DNA of 24,517 nucleotides from a virus: positions 1 through 24,517 of IMG/VR virus record IMGVR_UViG_3300037507_000420; one strand, 5' to 3'. The position numbers and the translations under genes were made by a program. The notes under the pieces are model-generated. The model was not told where the DNA came from and did no database searches. It was given only the letters and a program-made list of their open reading frames with translations. Each line of letters opens with the position of its first letter. The stretch's first letter is position 1. Positions 14,364 to 20,655 of this stretch are shown here, piece after piece.

Positions 14364-14587
14364 AGCAAATCCTTTCACCCTTTCAGAAGTACGAATGTTT
14401 CTCCGTTGACGGAAGCGACTACCTCGTAGTAGACTACACCATAATCCAAGACAAGGATGACAATTTAGTGGAGTGGGCGAGTGAGATGAAGTTTAAGAGA
14501 CTTTCAGACCACAAGCACTACACTATGCCAATGACCAAGATATTAACCAATTACAACGAGGGCAGAGCGAAACGCTGCAAATGCTAA
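14360..14587 (+). CDS. Hypothetical protein, 75 residues
   Basis: ATG 14360 overlaps the previous TGA. The protein has beta-like segments (YLVVDYTIIQDKDDN), a charged middle and a basic, Cys-containing tail (RAKRCKC). Tightly packed in the operon between two replication-linked genes. No family recognised. Confidence 0.55.
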   Translation: MKQILSPFQKYECFSVDGSDYLVVDYTIIQDKDDNLVEWASEMKFKRLSDHKHYTMPMTKILTNYNEGRAKRCKC

Positions 14588-15000
14588 TGAGACCATTTGA
14601 AATACGCCAATTAAAAGTAAGCAAAGAACAGTACTATGCCCGTCTGGGATTCCAAGACAATGGAAGCCGTGCGCATAAAGAATCTACTGCAAGAGCAGCA
14701 TTCGTTTCAGCATTCCGAAACCACGCCACGCTCCACGAACTCGGTGAGGCCATAGACAAAGACCATAGCTCGGTGGCCTATGCCGTAAGGATGCACAAAG
14801 ACCGCCTTATTTACGGGGACTATCAGCACTACTACAAGGTAGCTTGCTGCGTTCTTGAGGAAAACCCGATGGCAACGATTGACAAGCCCGACTTTGAAGC
14901 GTTGGAGCAGGAACTAAATAAACTCAACGAGGTGGTAGCGGAGTTATCTAAGTATAAAGAACTATACTTAACTCTTAAACGCACCTTTGATGAATTTTAA
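14581..15000 (+). CDS. DnaA domain IV-like DNA-binding protein
   Basis: The 139-residue protein carries ARAAFVSAFRNHATLHELGE then AIDKDHSSVAYAVRMHKD (about 37-74), with DHSSV (61-65) matching the DnaA signature GRDHTTV that reads DnaA boxes in the major groove. The AAA+ domain is missing, so it binds DNA but cannot act as an initiator ATPase. The C-terminal half (105-139) is a coiled coil (ALEQELNKLNEVVAELSKYK). It may mark the phage origin or act as a regulator. ATG 14581 or the ATG at 14587 could be the start. Confidence 0.68.
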   Translation: MLMRPFEIRQLKVSKEQYYARLGFQDNGSRAHKESTARAAFVSAFRNHATLHELGEAIDKDHSSVAYAVRMHKDRLIYGDYQHYYKVACCVLEENPMATIDKPDFEALEQELNKLNEVVAELSKYKELYLTLKRTFDEF

Positions 15001-15148
15001 CGTAGGACTTTACCCAATCTATGGGCTTGTAGTTGGGGCTAACTGGTCAAAGACCGATTACCTTGAAGAGGATATTGTGATGCACACCGTTCAGTTTGCC
15101 CTGTTTGTGATAATCGTAGAAATCACTTGGGACTCCTCGCAGTATTAG
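14990..15148 (+). CDS. 52-residue membrane-like microprotein
   Basis: ATG 14990 overlaps the previous gene by 11 bases. The product MNFNVGLYPIYGLVVGANWS continues with a charged SKTDYLEED turn and a hydrophobic VQFALFVIIVEITW helix. I recall this layout (GLxPIYG...HxxQFxLFxxxxEITW) from Bacteroidetes phages, so it is likely a real conserved gene. Its 3' end overlaps the sigma-factor gene. Confidence 0.6.
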   Translation: MNFNVGLYPIYGLVVGANWSKTDYLEEDIVMHTVQFALFVIIVEITWDSSQY

Positions 15149-15663
15149 CAAAGCGGCAGACCGATTGGATTCGGATGTGCAAGAGCTTTGGGGCGAGCGA
15201 TGACCTTGCCCAAGAGCTTGTGCAGGAGATGTACGTTCGGTTGTACAAATACGTTGATGATGCCGAGAAGATAATGTACAACGAGACGGAGGTCAACACC
15301 TTCTTCGTTTACGTTACGCTTCGCAATATGTACGCTACCTTGATGCGCCAGAGAGCAAGATTTGAATTCGTAGACGTGGACATCCTTGAGGAGTTTATAT
15401 ACGAGGAGGCCAACGAAGATGCAGAGGTGCAGCTCATCCAACTATACGACAGGGTGTGGTCAACCCAAACTGACTGGCATTGGTACGACAAAAAGATATT
15501 TGCCTTGTACCACAACACCGATATGTCAATTCGCACGTTAGCGGATGAGACCAAGATTTCAGCACGTTCCATATTCAACACACTAAAAAATGCAAGAGAG
15601 CGAATCCAAGAAGACTGCCAAGACACCTACCAAGCGTACAAAGAAGCCAAGCGGCTTGGGTGA
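15127..15663 (+). CDS. Phage-encoded sigma-70 family (ECF-like) sigma factor
   Basis: The 178-residue product starts at TTG 15127, inside the 3' end of the preceding gene. An N-terminal region-2-like helix set (DDLAQELVQEMYVRLYKYVD; EVNTFFVYVTLRNMYATLMR) is joined by an acidic linker (FIYEEANEDAE) to a region-4-like helix-turn-helix (YDKKIFALYHNTDMSIRTLA, ISARSIFNTLKNARERI). This two-domain layout and length fit ECF sigma factors. It could redirect host RNA polymerase to phage promoters, probably late ones that lack TAnnTTTG. Confidence 0.75.
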   Translation: MGLLAVLAKRQTDWIRMCKSFGASDDLAQELVQEMYVRLYKYVDDAEKIMYNETEVNTFFVYVTLRNMYATLMRQRARFEFVDVDILEEFIYEEANEDAEVQLIQLYDRVWSTQTDWHWYDKKIFALYHNTDMSIRTLADETKISARSIFNTLKNARERIQEDCQDTYQAYKEAKRLG

Positions 15664-15994
15664 TACCATAGAGCAAATCACAACCGCCACAGGCATCAAG
15701 GCTGCGGTAGATTGGTTTAGCGAAGCAACTGGTGTTGACTGCGGATGCGATGCCCGTAAGGAGAAACTGAACAAGCTATTTAGGTACAGGAAGCCTGAAT
15801 GCTTGACTAAAGAAGAATACGAGTTTGTTGGCAAGATGCGAGGCAGGAACACCGTGACTGCTATTGAGCAGACGGAAGTGAATAGAATCTACAACCGAGT
15901 GTTCAAAGACTCCGTGAAGCCAACAAGCTGCGGCTCTTGCCTTCGTGGTAGGTTGCAGGAGCTTGAGACATTATACAACGCTTATGTCAGTTAG
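15590..15994 (+). CDS. Conserved Cys-containing phage protein, function unknown
   Basis: ATG 15590 overlaps the sigma gene by 74 bases in another frame. The 134 residues have a basic N-terminus (KKTAKTPTKRTKKPSGLGDT), then GLGDTIEQITTATGIKAAVD, CGCDARKEKLNKLF and a C-terminal CGSC motif. The CxC and CxxC pairs could bind zinc. I recall this GLGDTIE...CGCDxRKEKLN family as common in Bacteroidetes phages, without known function. The long overlap and sigma proximity hint at a regulatory partner, as inference. Confidence 0.62.
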   Translation: MQESESKKTAKTPTKRTKKPSGLGDTIEQITTATGIKAAVDWFSEATGVDCGCDARKEKLNKLFRYRKPECLTKEEYEFVGKMRGRNTVTAIEQTEVNRIYNRVFKDSVKPTSCGSCLRGRLQELETLYNAYVS

Positions 15995-16490
15995 TAACGA
16001 GCGCAGAGTGTACTCCAACCAAGTTGGAGACATTACTGCAAAGAGGTTTGTAGAGGCTTGCGAAGCCATTGGCTACTCTTGTGAGAAGTCAGACCGCAAC
16101 ACCGACATCTACGACCACATTGACTACTTCGTTACACGGCTAAACGGAACGACATCCGTAGATGTAAAAGGGGGCAACCACCCCAACACCATCTGGGTGG
16201 AGTTCAAGAACGTAAAAGGTGACAATGGATGGATGTACGGCAAAGCCGAGTACATTGCATTTGATATGCCAGAGCTTGGAGGGTTTGTGATGGTGAGAAC
16301 GCAGGAGCTTGCACGGCTATGTGAGCAGATTGTAGAGCCTGTGTTTGTCACAAAGCAAGAAGCGACAAGAAAATACTACCAAAGAGAAGGCAGAGAGGAT
16401 GTGATAAGCAGACTTGAGTTGCCAGACATTCAAAGATTAGTTTCATTTAAAGTTTTAACCTATGCCAATCCCTCAACCCAAAAGTGGTGA
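15984..16490 (+). CDS. PD-(D/E)XK-type nuclease (putative)
   Basis: From ATG 15984 the protein has 168 residues; the upstream extension to 15945 lies inside the previous gene. The nuclease core is visible as YDHIDYFV (43-50, D47), then SVDVKGG (58-64, D60-x-K62) and WVEFKNVKGDNGWMYGKAEY (71-90), with E73 and K75. PD-(D/E)XK enzymes of this size act in recombination, repair or host DNA breakdown. The exact substrate is unknown. It overlaps the next small gene by 29 bases. Confidence 0.65.
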   Translation: MSVSNERRVYSNQVGDITAKRFVEACEAIGYSCEKSDRNTDIYDHIDYFVTRLNGTTSVDVKGGNHPNTIWVEFKNVKGDNGWMYGKAEYIAFDMPELGGFVMVRTQELARLCEQIVEPVFVTKQEATRKYYQREGREDVISRLELPDIQRLVSFKVLTYANPSTQKW

Positions 16491-16599
16491 AAAGCAATCC
16501 GAATACATCCAACGCTGCTTGGAGGCCATCGGAAGCGAGTACCCAGACAAAGACCAAGCAATAGCAGTTTGCTACACGCAATTTAGAGAGGGCAAGTAG
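16462..16599 (+). CDS. 45-residue conserved microprotein (protease-tail-like motif)
   Basis: ATG 16462 opens MPIPQPKSGEKQSEYIQRCL; residues 26-42 read EYPDKDQAIAVCYTQFR. The PxPKxGE...YPDxxQxxAVCYxQF pattern is, from memory, often found at the end of prohead proteases or near head genes of other phages; here it stands alone in the early region. Its stop codon lies in the loop of a terminator. Function unknown. Confidence 0.6.
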   Translation: MPIPQPKSGEKQSEYIQRCLEAIGSEYPDKDQAIAVCYTQFREGK

Positions 16600-16612
16600 T
16601 CCTCTTTTTTTT
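16587..16612 (+). terminator. Rho-independent terminator overlapping a stop codon
   Basis: AGAGG (16587-16591) pairs with CCTCT (16601-16605), extendable by a G-U pair, and is followed by a run of T from 16605 to 16612. The TAG stop (16597-16599) lies in the loop. It ends the helicase-sigma-nuclease operon; a new promoter follows at 16655. Confidence 0.65.
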
Positions 16613-16654
16613 ATTTATTTTTTATTGGAGTGTGAATAATTAGTAAAGTTGTTA

Positions 16655-16662
16655 TATATTTG
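16655..16662 (+). promoter_or_regulatory. Bacteroidetes-type promoter (-7 box TATATTTG)
   Basis: Third identical TATATTTG box, again right after a terminator. GAATAATTAGT upstream (16634-16644) also precedes the 12419 box. It probably drives the small early genes from 16699 and possibly the RecE-like and glycosyltransferase genes. Confidence 0.63.
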
Positions 16663-16675
16663 GGTATAATTAAAA

Positions 16676-16682
16676 ACCAATC
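16676..16682 (+). promoter_or_regulatory. ACCAATC leader element, copy 4
   Basis: AAAAACCAATC, 14-20 bases after the -7 box and 16 bases before ATG 16699, in the presumed leader. Confidence 0.55.
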
Positions 16683-16698
16683 ACAAATACCACGCACT

Positions 16699-16911
16699 AT
16701 GCTAACTATTGAAGAACAGAAAATGTACCCCAAAGTAATGATAGCGTCTTACTTTCCTAATGGGGCTGACAAAAGAGACAAGTTTTTAGAGTCATACAGA
16801 ATAGAAACGATAGTCAACGATAATCGTTCGGAATCAGCGTATTACGAAAATCTTTGCCACGAGTCGAATATAACTTTGATGGTAAAACTACCGAACGGAG
16901 TAATTAAGTAA
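16699..16911 (+). CDS. Hypothetical early protein, 70 residues
   Basis: I choose ATG 16699 because the frame's upstream TTG (16660) overlaps the promoter and the leader element. The product MLTIEEQKMYPKVMIASYFP continues with a charged middle (KRDKFLESYRIETIVND) and a beta-like end (NITLMVKLPNGVIK). First gene after an early promoter, a common place for host-takeover proteins, though nothing in the sequence names a target. Confidence 0.55.
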   Translation: MLTIEEQKMYPKVMIASYFPNGADKRDKFLESYRIETIVNDNRSESAYYENLCHESNITLMVKLPNGVIK

Positions 16912-16920
16912 GTAACAAAA

Positions 16921-16927
16921 ACCAATC
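16921..16927 (+). promoter_or_regulatory. ACCAATC leader element, copy 5
   Basis: AAAAACCAATC ends two bases before ATG 16930, between two genes with no promoter box. Confidence 0.6.
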
Positions 16928-16929
16928 AG

Positions 16930-17034
16930 ATGTACCAATTCAAAGTTTACCTTGCAAAGACAGTTGCTTCATTAGCAATTATCTTTACCCTTATTGGCAG
17001 CCTTGCCCTTGTTGAATTTCTAATAAGCCTTTAA
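16930..17034 (+). CDS. 34-residue single-pass membrane microprotein
   Basis: ATG 16930 to TAA 17032-17034. A short polar start (MYQFKVYLAK) is followed by one hydrophobic helix (TVASLAIIFTLIGSLALVEF). The ACCAATC leader directly before the ATG supports translation. It could modulate a host membrane protein; the function is unknown. The next gene starts one base after its stop. Confidence 0.55.
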   Translation: MYQFKVYLAKTVASLAIIFTLIGSLALVEFLISL

Positions 17035-17035
17035 G

Positions 17036-17362
17036 ATGATATTCACATACAACGACCTAAAGTTCTGGCTCGAAGATGCCGACCTTTTGCCACAGTCCTA
17101 TTGGGATGCCCTTGAGGATTACGACCCAGACAATAAGAACTCCGATGAGATTCTTGCCAAGTGGCTCGGCTACGTTCACGTTGCTGACTTCTACGAGTAC
17201 GAGATGCAAATCACATACATAGAGGAGTCATACAACGAGGATGGCTATACCAACACCACCGCATACCCTACCACATCCATTTACAGGGATATACCAAACC
17301 TTGCCGATGACATCTACATTAAGTGGATGAATTGGGCAACTCAAGTCGCATCCGAAGAATAA
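17036..17362 (+). CDS. Hypothetical acidic protein, 108 residues
   Basis: The product starts MIFTYNDLKFWLEDADLLPQ and is strongly acidic, with many Asp, Glu, Tyr and Trp (SYWDALEDYDPDNKNSDEI; YEYEMQITYIEESYNEDGY). Overall acidity with aromatic residues recalls DNA-mimic anti-restriction proteins such as Ocr or ArdA, but no family motif is visible, so this is only a thought. Its gene sits among other small early genes, and the next has the ACCAATC leader. Confidence 0.55.
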   Translation: MIFTYNDLKFWLEDADLLPQSYWDALEDYDPDNKNSDEILAKWLGYVHVADFYEYEMQITYIEESYNEDGYTNTTAYPTTSIYRDIPNLADDIYIKWMNWATQVASEE

Positions 17363-17367
17363 TTAAA

Positions 17368-17374
17368 ACCAATC
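17368..17374 (+). promoter_or_regulatory. ACCAATC leader element, copy 6
   Basis: TTAAAACCAATC ends two bases before ATG 17377, after the TAA of the previous gene; no promoter box in between. The 12-base string occurs at copies 1 and 6. Confidence 0.6.
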
Positions 17375-17376
17375 AA

Positions 17377-17559
17377 ATGAAATACCAAACTATATCCCAA
17401 CTACTCCGAGAGCTGAAGTCGGTAGACATATCCGAATCAATCCTCAAAGACATAGAAACTATTGAGAAGGTCACCTTGCGTATAGCCTACCACGATGCCC
17501 TGCTTCGTGTGCCTTTTGACCAATGGTATGAAGCAACATTCAAAACAGAATCAAAATGA
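17377..17559 (+). CDS. Hypothetical helical protein, 60 residues
   Basis: ATG 17377 follows the leader element; the frame extends upstream but only into the previous gene. The product MKYQTISQLLRELKSVDISE is predicted helical, ending FDQWYEATFKTESK. It overlaps the nuclease gene by 4 bases (ATGA), so it may be co-translated with it. No family recognised. Confidence 0.55.
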   Translation: MKYQTISQLLRELKSVDISESILKDIETIEKVTLRIAYHDALLRVPFDQWYEATFKTESK

Positions 17560-18326
17560 AAATCATAGAACTACTTGACGGAAGCACTTGGGATATGGAG
17601 ACAATCCTTGAGAAGATGCACGATGACCAATTTTACTACGGAGTACTGGGCAAGAACGCCCTATCCTCATCTGCTTGTAAGCTGCTGCTGACATCACCAA
17701 AGACGTATCACTACGTTACGAAGTACGGCAGCGAGGACTCCGATGCGTTTGCAGTAGGCAGGCTCGTTCACCTAATGGCTCTGGAGCCGCACCGCGTAGC
17801 GGACTACGAGGTGATTGAGGTGCAGAGCAAGAACGCAAAGGCGTGGCAGGATGCAAAGGGCAAGCGCAACCTCTGCACCCGTAAAGAGTACAACGAGGCG
17901 CAACGTATCTCTGACGCGCTCCTGCGCAACGAGAACGTGCTTGGTCTTATCACAGGCTGCGAGTTTGAAGTACCAAAAATTGGTATGATTGGCGGCCTGC
18001 CCTTTAGGGCGAAGGCTGACATCTATGCTGAAGGATTCTTGGCTGATTTGAAAACAACAACCGACCTACGAGCATTCCCTTATTCTGCAAAGAAGTACGG
18101 CTACGATGTGCAGGCGTTTATCTACACCCGATTATTTGGAGTGCCGATTGACAAGTTCTTCTTTGTCGCTATTGACAAGGCAAGCCTTGACATAGGCATC
18201 TACTCGGTGAGTCCAGAGTTCGTGGCAGAGGGAGAACGCAAGACCCTTGAGGCTATTGAAATGTACAAGCAGTTCTTCATCTTGGGTGAGGACTTGGATT
18301 CGTACACAGTTGTGGGTACGTTATGA
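17556..18326 (+). CDS. RecE-like / DUF3799 PD-(D/E)XK exonuclease
   Basis: The 256-residue protein shows the RecE-C / exonuclease VIII-like layout: LSSSACKLLLTSPKTYHY (36-53), AVGRLVHLMALEP with H72, PFRAKADIYAEG (149-160, D155), LADLKTT with D164 and K166, and YGYDVQAFIYTRLFGV with Q186 and Y190. These are the residues of the lambda-exonuclease-type fold. It would resect 5' ends for annealing-based recombination or concatemer formation. I do not see a RecT-like annealase partner in the window. Confidence 0.78.
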   Translation: MKIIELLDGSTWDMETILEKMHDDQFYYGVLGKNALSSSACKLLLTSPKTYHYVTKYGSEDSDAFAVGRLVHLMALEPHRVADYEVIEVQSKNAKAWQDAKGKRNLCTRKEYNEAQRISDALLRNENVLGLITGCEFEVPKIGMIGGLPFRAKADIYAEGFLADLKTTTDLRAFPYSAKKYGYDVQAFIYTRLFGVPIDKFFFVAIDKASLDIGIYSVSPEFVAEGERKTLEAIEMYKQFFILGEDLDSYTVVGTL

Positions 18327-18475
18327 CCGACATCACCAAATGCACAGGCGAAGGTTGCCCTCTAAAAGAAACCTGCTACCGCTTCACCGCCCCTACGGAT
18401 ATGTACCAATCGTTCTTTGTTGGCATACCCATCAAGCACGGACAATGCGAATACTATTGGAACACCAAACTTTAA
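18323..18475 (+). CDS. 50-residue Cys-rich, probably zinc-binding microprotein
   Basis: ATG 18323 overlaps the previous TGA as ATGA. The product has C7, C12, C18 and C42 in KCTGEGCPLKETCYRF and GQCEYYW, a spacing that fits one zinc site. I recall this ITKCxGExCPLKExCYRxxAP family from many Bacteroidetes phages. It is placed with recombination genes; function unknown. Confidence 0.62.
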   Translation: MTDITKCTGEGCPLKETCYRFTAPTDMYQSFFVGIPIKHGQCEYYWNTKL

Positions 18476-18481
18476 CATAAA

Positions 18482-18488
18482 ACCAATC
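18482..18488 (+). promoter_or_regulatory. ACCAATC leader element, copy 7
   Basis: AAAACCAATC, 7 bases after the stop of the Cys-rich gene and directly before the inverted repeat at 18489-18505. Confidence 0.55.
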
Positions 18489-18505
18489 GTTGCATTTTTT
18501 GCAAC
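18489..18505. repeat. Perfect inverted repeat GTTGCA-TTTTT-TGCAAC
   Basis: A 6-bp dyad with a 5-base loop lies right after the ACCAATC element. In RNA it would form a weak hairpin across the TTG at 18490. It may decide which start codon is used, or bind a regulator. Confidence 0.5.
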
Positions 18506-18525
18506 ACCTCAAATACCAAAGAATA

Positions 18526-18681
18526 ATGCAAGACCAATTTATGAGGATAGCGATGGCGCAGCTCCGTAGCACCTACCCCTTCAAGCCCCAACGCAGAGCA
18601 GTAGCTGCTCGTATGTGGGTGAAGTTTCTTGAGCGCAAAGCGATGGCGCAATGGTTCAAAGCCCAAGAGGCTAATGTATGA
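18526..18681 (+). CDS. Hypothetical basic protein, 51 residues
   Basis: ATG 18526 gives MQDQFMRIAMAQLRSTYPFK onward; a TTG at 18490 in the same frame would give 63 residues and lies one base after the ACCAATC element, but falls in a hairpin. The protein is basic and helical (KPQRRAVAARMWVKFLERKA; WFKAQEANV). It overlaps the glycosyltransferase gene as ATGA. No family recognised. Confidence 0.5.
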   Translation: MQDQFMRIAMAQLRSTYPFKPQRRAVAARMWVKFLERKAMAQWFKAQEANV

Positions 18682-19616
18682 TTAGACCCTTTGTACTCGC
18701 GTTCCACAAGCAAAACTCTGGTGTATCACACCACAGGACATTTGCACCCTTGATATGCCACAAGGATGCCGATGTCTTTTTTATTGAGAAAATCACCGAC
18801 ATTGACCCTGAGATGTGGCCTAAAGTCACTCACATCTTTGCAAGCCGTGCATTCCCAGTAGAGCCGTTTGATGACTTCGTAAAGCTCTGCCGTAAGGAGG
18901 GCATCAAGCTAATCGTTGACAATGATGACTGGTGGGTTCTGCCTCCTACGCATCCTTTGCAGGGATTGTACGTTGAGCGGATGAGAACTCGCATCGTGCG
19001 CTCTATGAAAGCAGCAGATGAGGTATGGGTGACAAACAAGCACCTTGCCTCAAAGGTCAAGAAGTACAATACCAACATCCGAATCATCCCCAATGCAATC
19101 AGCGTAGCAACGTGGCAGGTAGAGAGAAAGCCAAGCGAAGAAGTACGCTTTGGGTATATCGGAGGCAATCACCACGCAGCAGACGTAAAGGATTCCACAA
19201 TCAACCTTGAAGGCTATCAAGGGTATGTGGCAGAGGTAGATGGCTACCCAGATATAATGAAGGCAAGCCATAGGCTGCCAACAATGCCACCAACACACTA
19301 TCACAAACTCTACGAGTTCTTTGACGTGAGCCTCGTACCGCTTACGACATCGGAGTTTGCAAAGTGCAAGTCGCACCTAAAGATGTTGGAGGCAGGATTT
19401 AGCAAGTGCGCTCTGATAGTGAGCAACACGCAACCGTATTCACCCTACATCACCAAAGAGAACTGCATTGCCATCAAGCACCCAAGCGAATGGGCAGGAG
19501 CAATCAAAAGACTTAAAGAAAACCCCAACCAAGTGGCTGACCTAACGGAATCGTTATATGAGTTTGTGCAGGACTTCACGATGGATAAGATAAACGAACT
19601 GCGATGCTTTACATAG
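18678..19616 (+). CDS. GT-B fold glycosyltransferase (GT4-like)
   Basis: The 312-residue protein has a Rossmann-like N-terminal half with GVSHHRTFAPL, THIFASRAFP, LIVDNDDWWVLPP and DEVWVTNKHLASKV, followed by IIPNAI, which joins to the C-terminal half (FGYIGGNHHAADV; FDVSLVPL; KCKSHLKMLEAGFSKCALIV), the usual donor-binding region of GT-B enzymes. It transfers a sugar from a nucleotide-sugar donor; the acceptor is unknown. Candidates are phage DNA, a virion protein or a host surface glycan. It leads a four-gene run with 4-13 base overlaps. Confidence 0.75.
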   Translation: MIRPFVLAFHKQNSGVSHHRTFAPLICHKDADVFFIEKITDIDPEMWPKVTHIFASRAFPVEPFDDFVKLCRKEGIKLIVDNDDWWVLPPTHPLQGLYVERMRTRIVRSMKAADEVWVTNKHLASKVKKYNTNIRIIPNAISVATWQVERKPSEEVRFGYIGGNHHAADVKDSTINLEGYQGYVAEVDGYPDIMKASHRLPTMPPTHYHKLYEFFDVSLVPLTTSEFAKCKSHLKMLEAGFSKCALIVSNTQPYSPYITKENCIAIKHPSEWAGAIKRLKENPNQVADLTESLYEFVQDFTMDKINELRCFT

Positions 19617-20131
19617 TCACTCCCTGCTCACGCCCTCATAACCTCGTAAGGCTAAAACAACACATACCTGCGTACGCAACGTGGGTTGTGATGATGGATG
19701 CTGCTACCAATTACAAGGGAGCAACAAGCGCATCAATCACACACTACTCCACACGCACGGGAGATATGGGCAACCCACTCCGCAATGAGTTTCTTGACTT
19801 GTATGCTGATTCCTTTACCAAAGAGGACTGGGTTTACTATTTGGATGATGATAACGTGCTGCACCCAAAGTTCCTTGAGGAGTGGAACAACCTAAACGCT
19901 TTGGACTGTTCTATCGTAACGTGGGGACAAATAGGTAGGCTACGCCCTACCGACCAACCAAGAGTCGGCAACATAGACACCGCCTGCTATATGTTCAAGC
20001 CATACGACCTGCCCAATCTACGCTTTGAAATGACGTATGAGGCAGACGGTACCTTTGCCCAAGCAGCATCCGAGCAAGGCACACTTATCTGCGTAGAGCA
20101 GTACCTTTGTTATTACAACGCCCTAAAATGA
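19604..20131 (+). CDS. GT-A-like glycosyltransferase
   Basis: The 175-residue protein starts MLYIVTPCSRPHNLVRLKQH, a typical GT-A opening, and contains WVYYLDDDNVLHPKFLEEW, in which DDD is the metal/nucleotide-sugar motif (DxD). NIDTACYMFKPYDLPNLRF and YEADGTFAQAA cover the acceptor end. It is short for a GT2 enzyme, so it is a minimal catalytic domain. It overlaps the GT-B gene by 13 bases and the methyltransferase by 4, arguing for one pathway. Confidence 0.72.
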   Translation: MLYIVTPCSRPHNLVRLKQHIPAYATWVVMMDAATNYKGATSASITHYSTRTGDMGNPLRNEFLDLYADSFTKEDWVYYLDDDNVLHPKFLEEWNNLNALDCSIVTWGQIGRLRPTDQPRVGNIDTACYMFKPYDLPNLRFEMTYEADGTFAQAASEQGTLICVEQYLCYYNALK

Positions 20132-20655
20132 AAACGAGCAAACAAATAGACGGGTGGTTCAACCACCAAGCAGCATACGACTACCTCCTTGCCAATATGC
20201 CAGAAGACGGCACGTTCGTAGAACTGGGTGCGTGGCTCGGTAAGTCATCAGCTTACCTATGCGACAAAGCAACATCCCAAAACATCACAATCATAGATTC
20301 TTGGAAGGGGTCACCAAACGAACTCACGACCACCCACAAGCTCGCAACGGAGGTAGACATCTACGACCTGTTCTTGGAGAATATGGGAGACCGTAAATAC
20401 AAGGCCATCAAAGCAACATCCAAATCAGCATCAAAGAAGTTTGCCAACGAATCCCTTGACGTGGTGTTTATAGACCTAACCCATACTTATGAAGCGGTAA
20501 AGGAAGACATCAAGCTATGGCTACCCAAAGTAAAGAAGGGAGGCTACATAGCAGGAGATGACTACCACGAACATTGGAAGGGAGTAATCCAAGCCGTTGA
20601 TGAACTGCTGCCTCGCGCTACGTTCATTGATGACTGTTGGATTTACCAAAGGTGA
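20128..20655 (+). CDS. Class I SAM-dependent methyltransferase (Methyltransf_24-like)
   Basis: From ATG 20128 (overlapping TGA as ATGA) the protein has 175 residues. Motif I is TFVELGAWLGKSSAYL (29-44), motif II ITIIDSWKG (D57), and the motif IV region is LDVVFIDLTHTYEAVKEDIK and KVKKGGYIAGDDYHEHW. This resembles small-molecule/sugar O-methyltransferases such as the Methyltransf_24 or CmcI type more than DNA methylases (no DPPY or PC motif). Next to two glycosyltransferases it probably caps or decorates a glycan. Confidence 0.75.
   Translation: MKTSKQIDGWFNHQAAYDYLLANMPEDGTFVELGAWLGKSSAYLCDKATSQNITIIDSWKGSPNELTTTHKLATEVDIYDLFLENMGDRKYKAIKATSKSASKKFANESLDVVFIDLTHTYEAVKEDIKLWLPKVKKGGYIAGDDYHEHWKGVIQAVDELLPRATFIDDCWIYQR

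Noticed and set aside
15945-15983. N-terminal extension of the PD-(D/E)XK nuclease
   Set aside because: The extra 13 residues lie inside the previous gene's coding sequence; ATG 15984 gives a short overlap like the neighbours.
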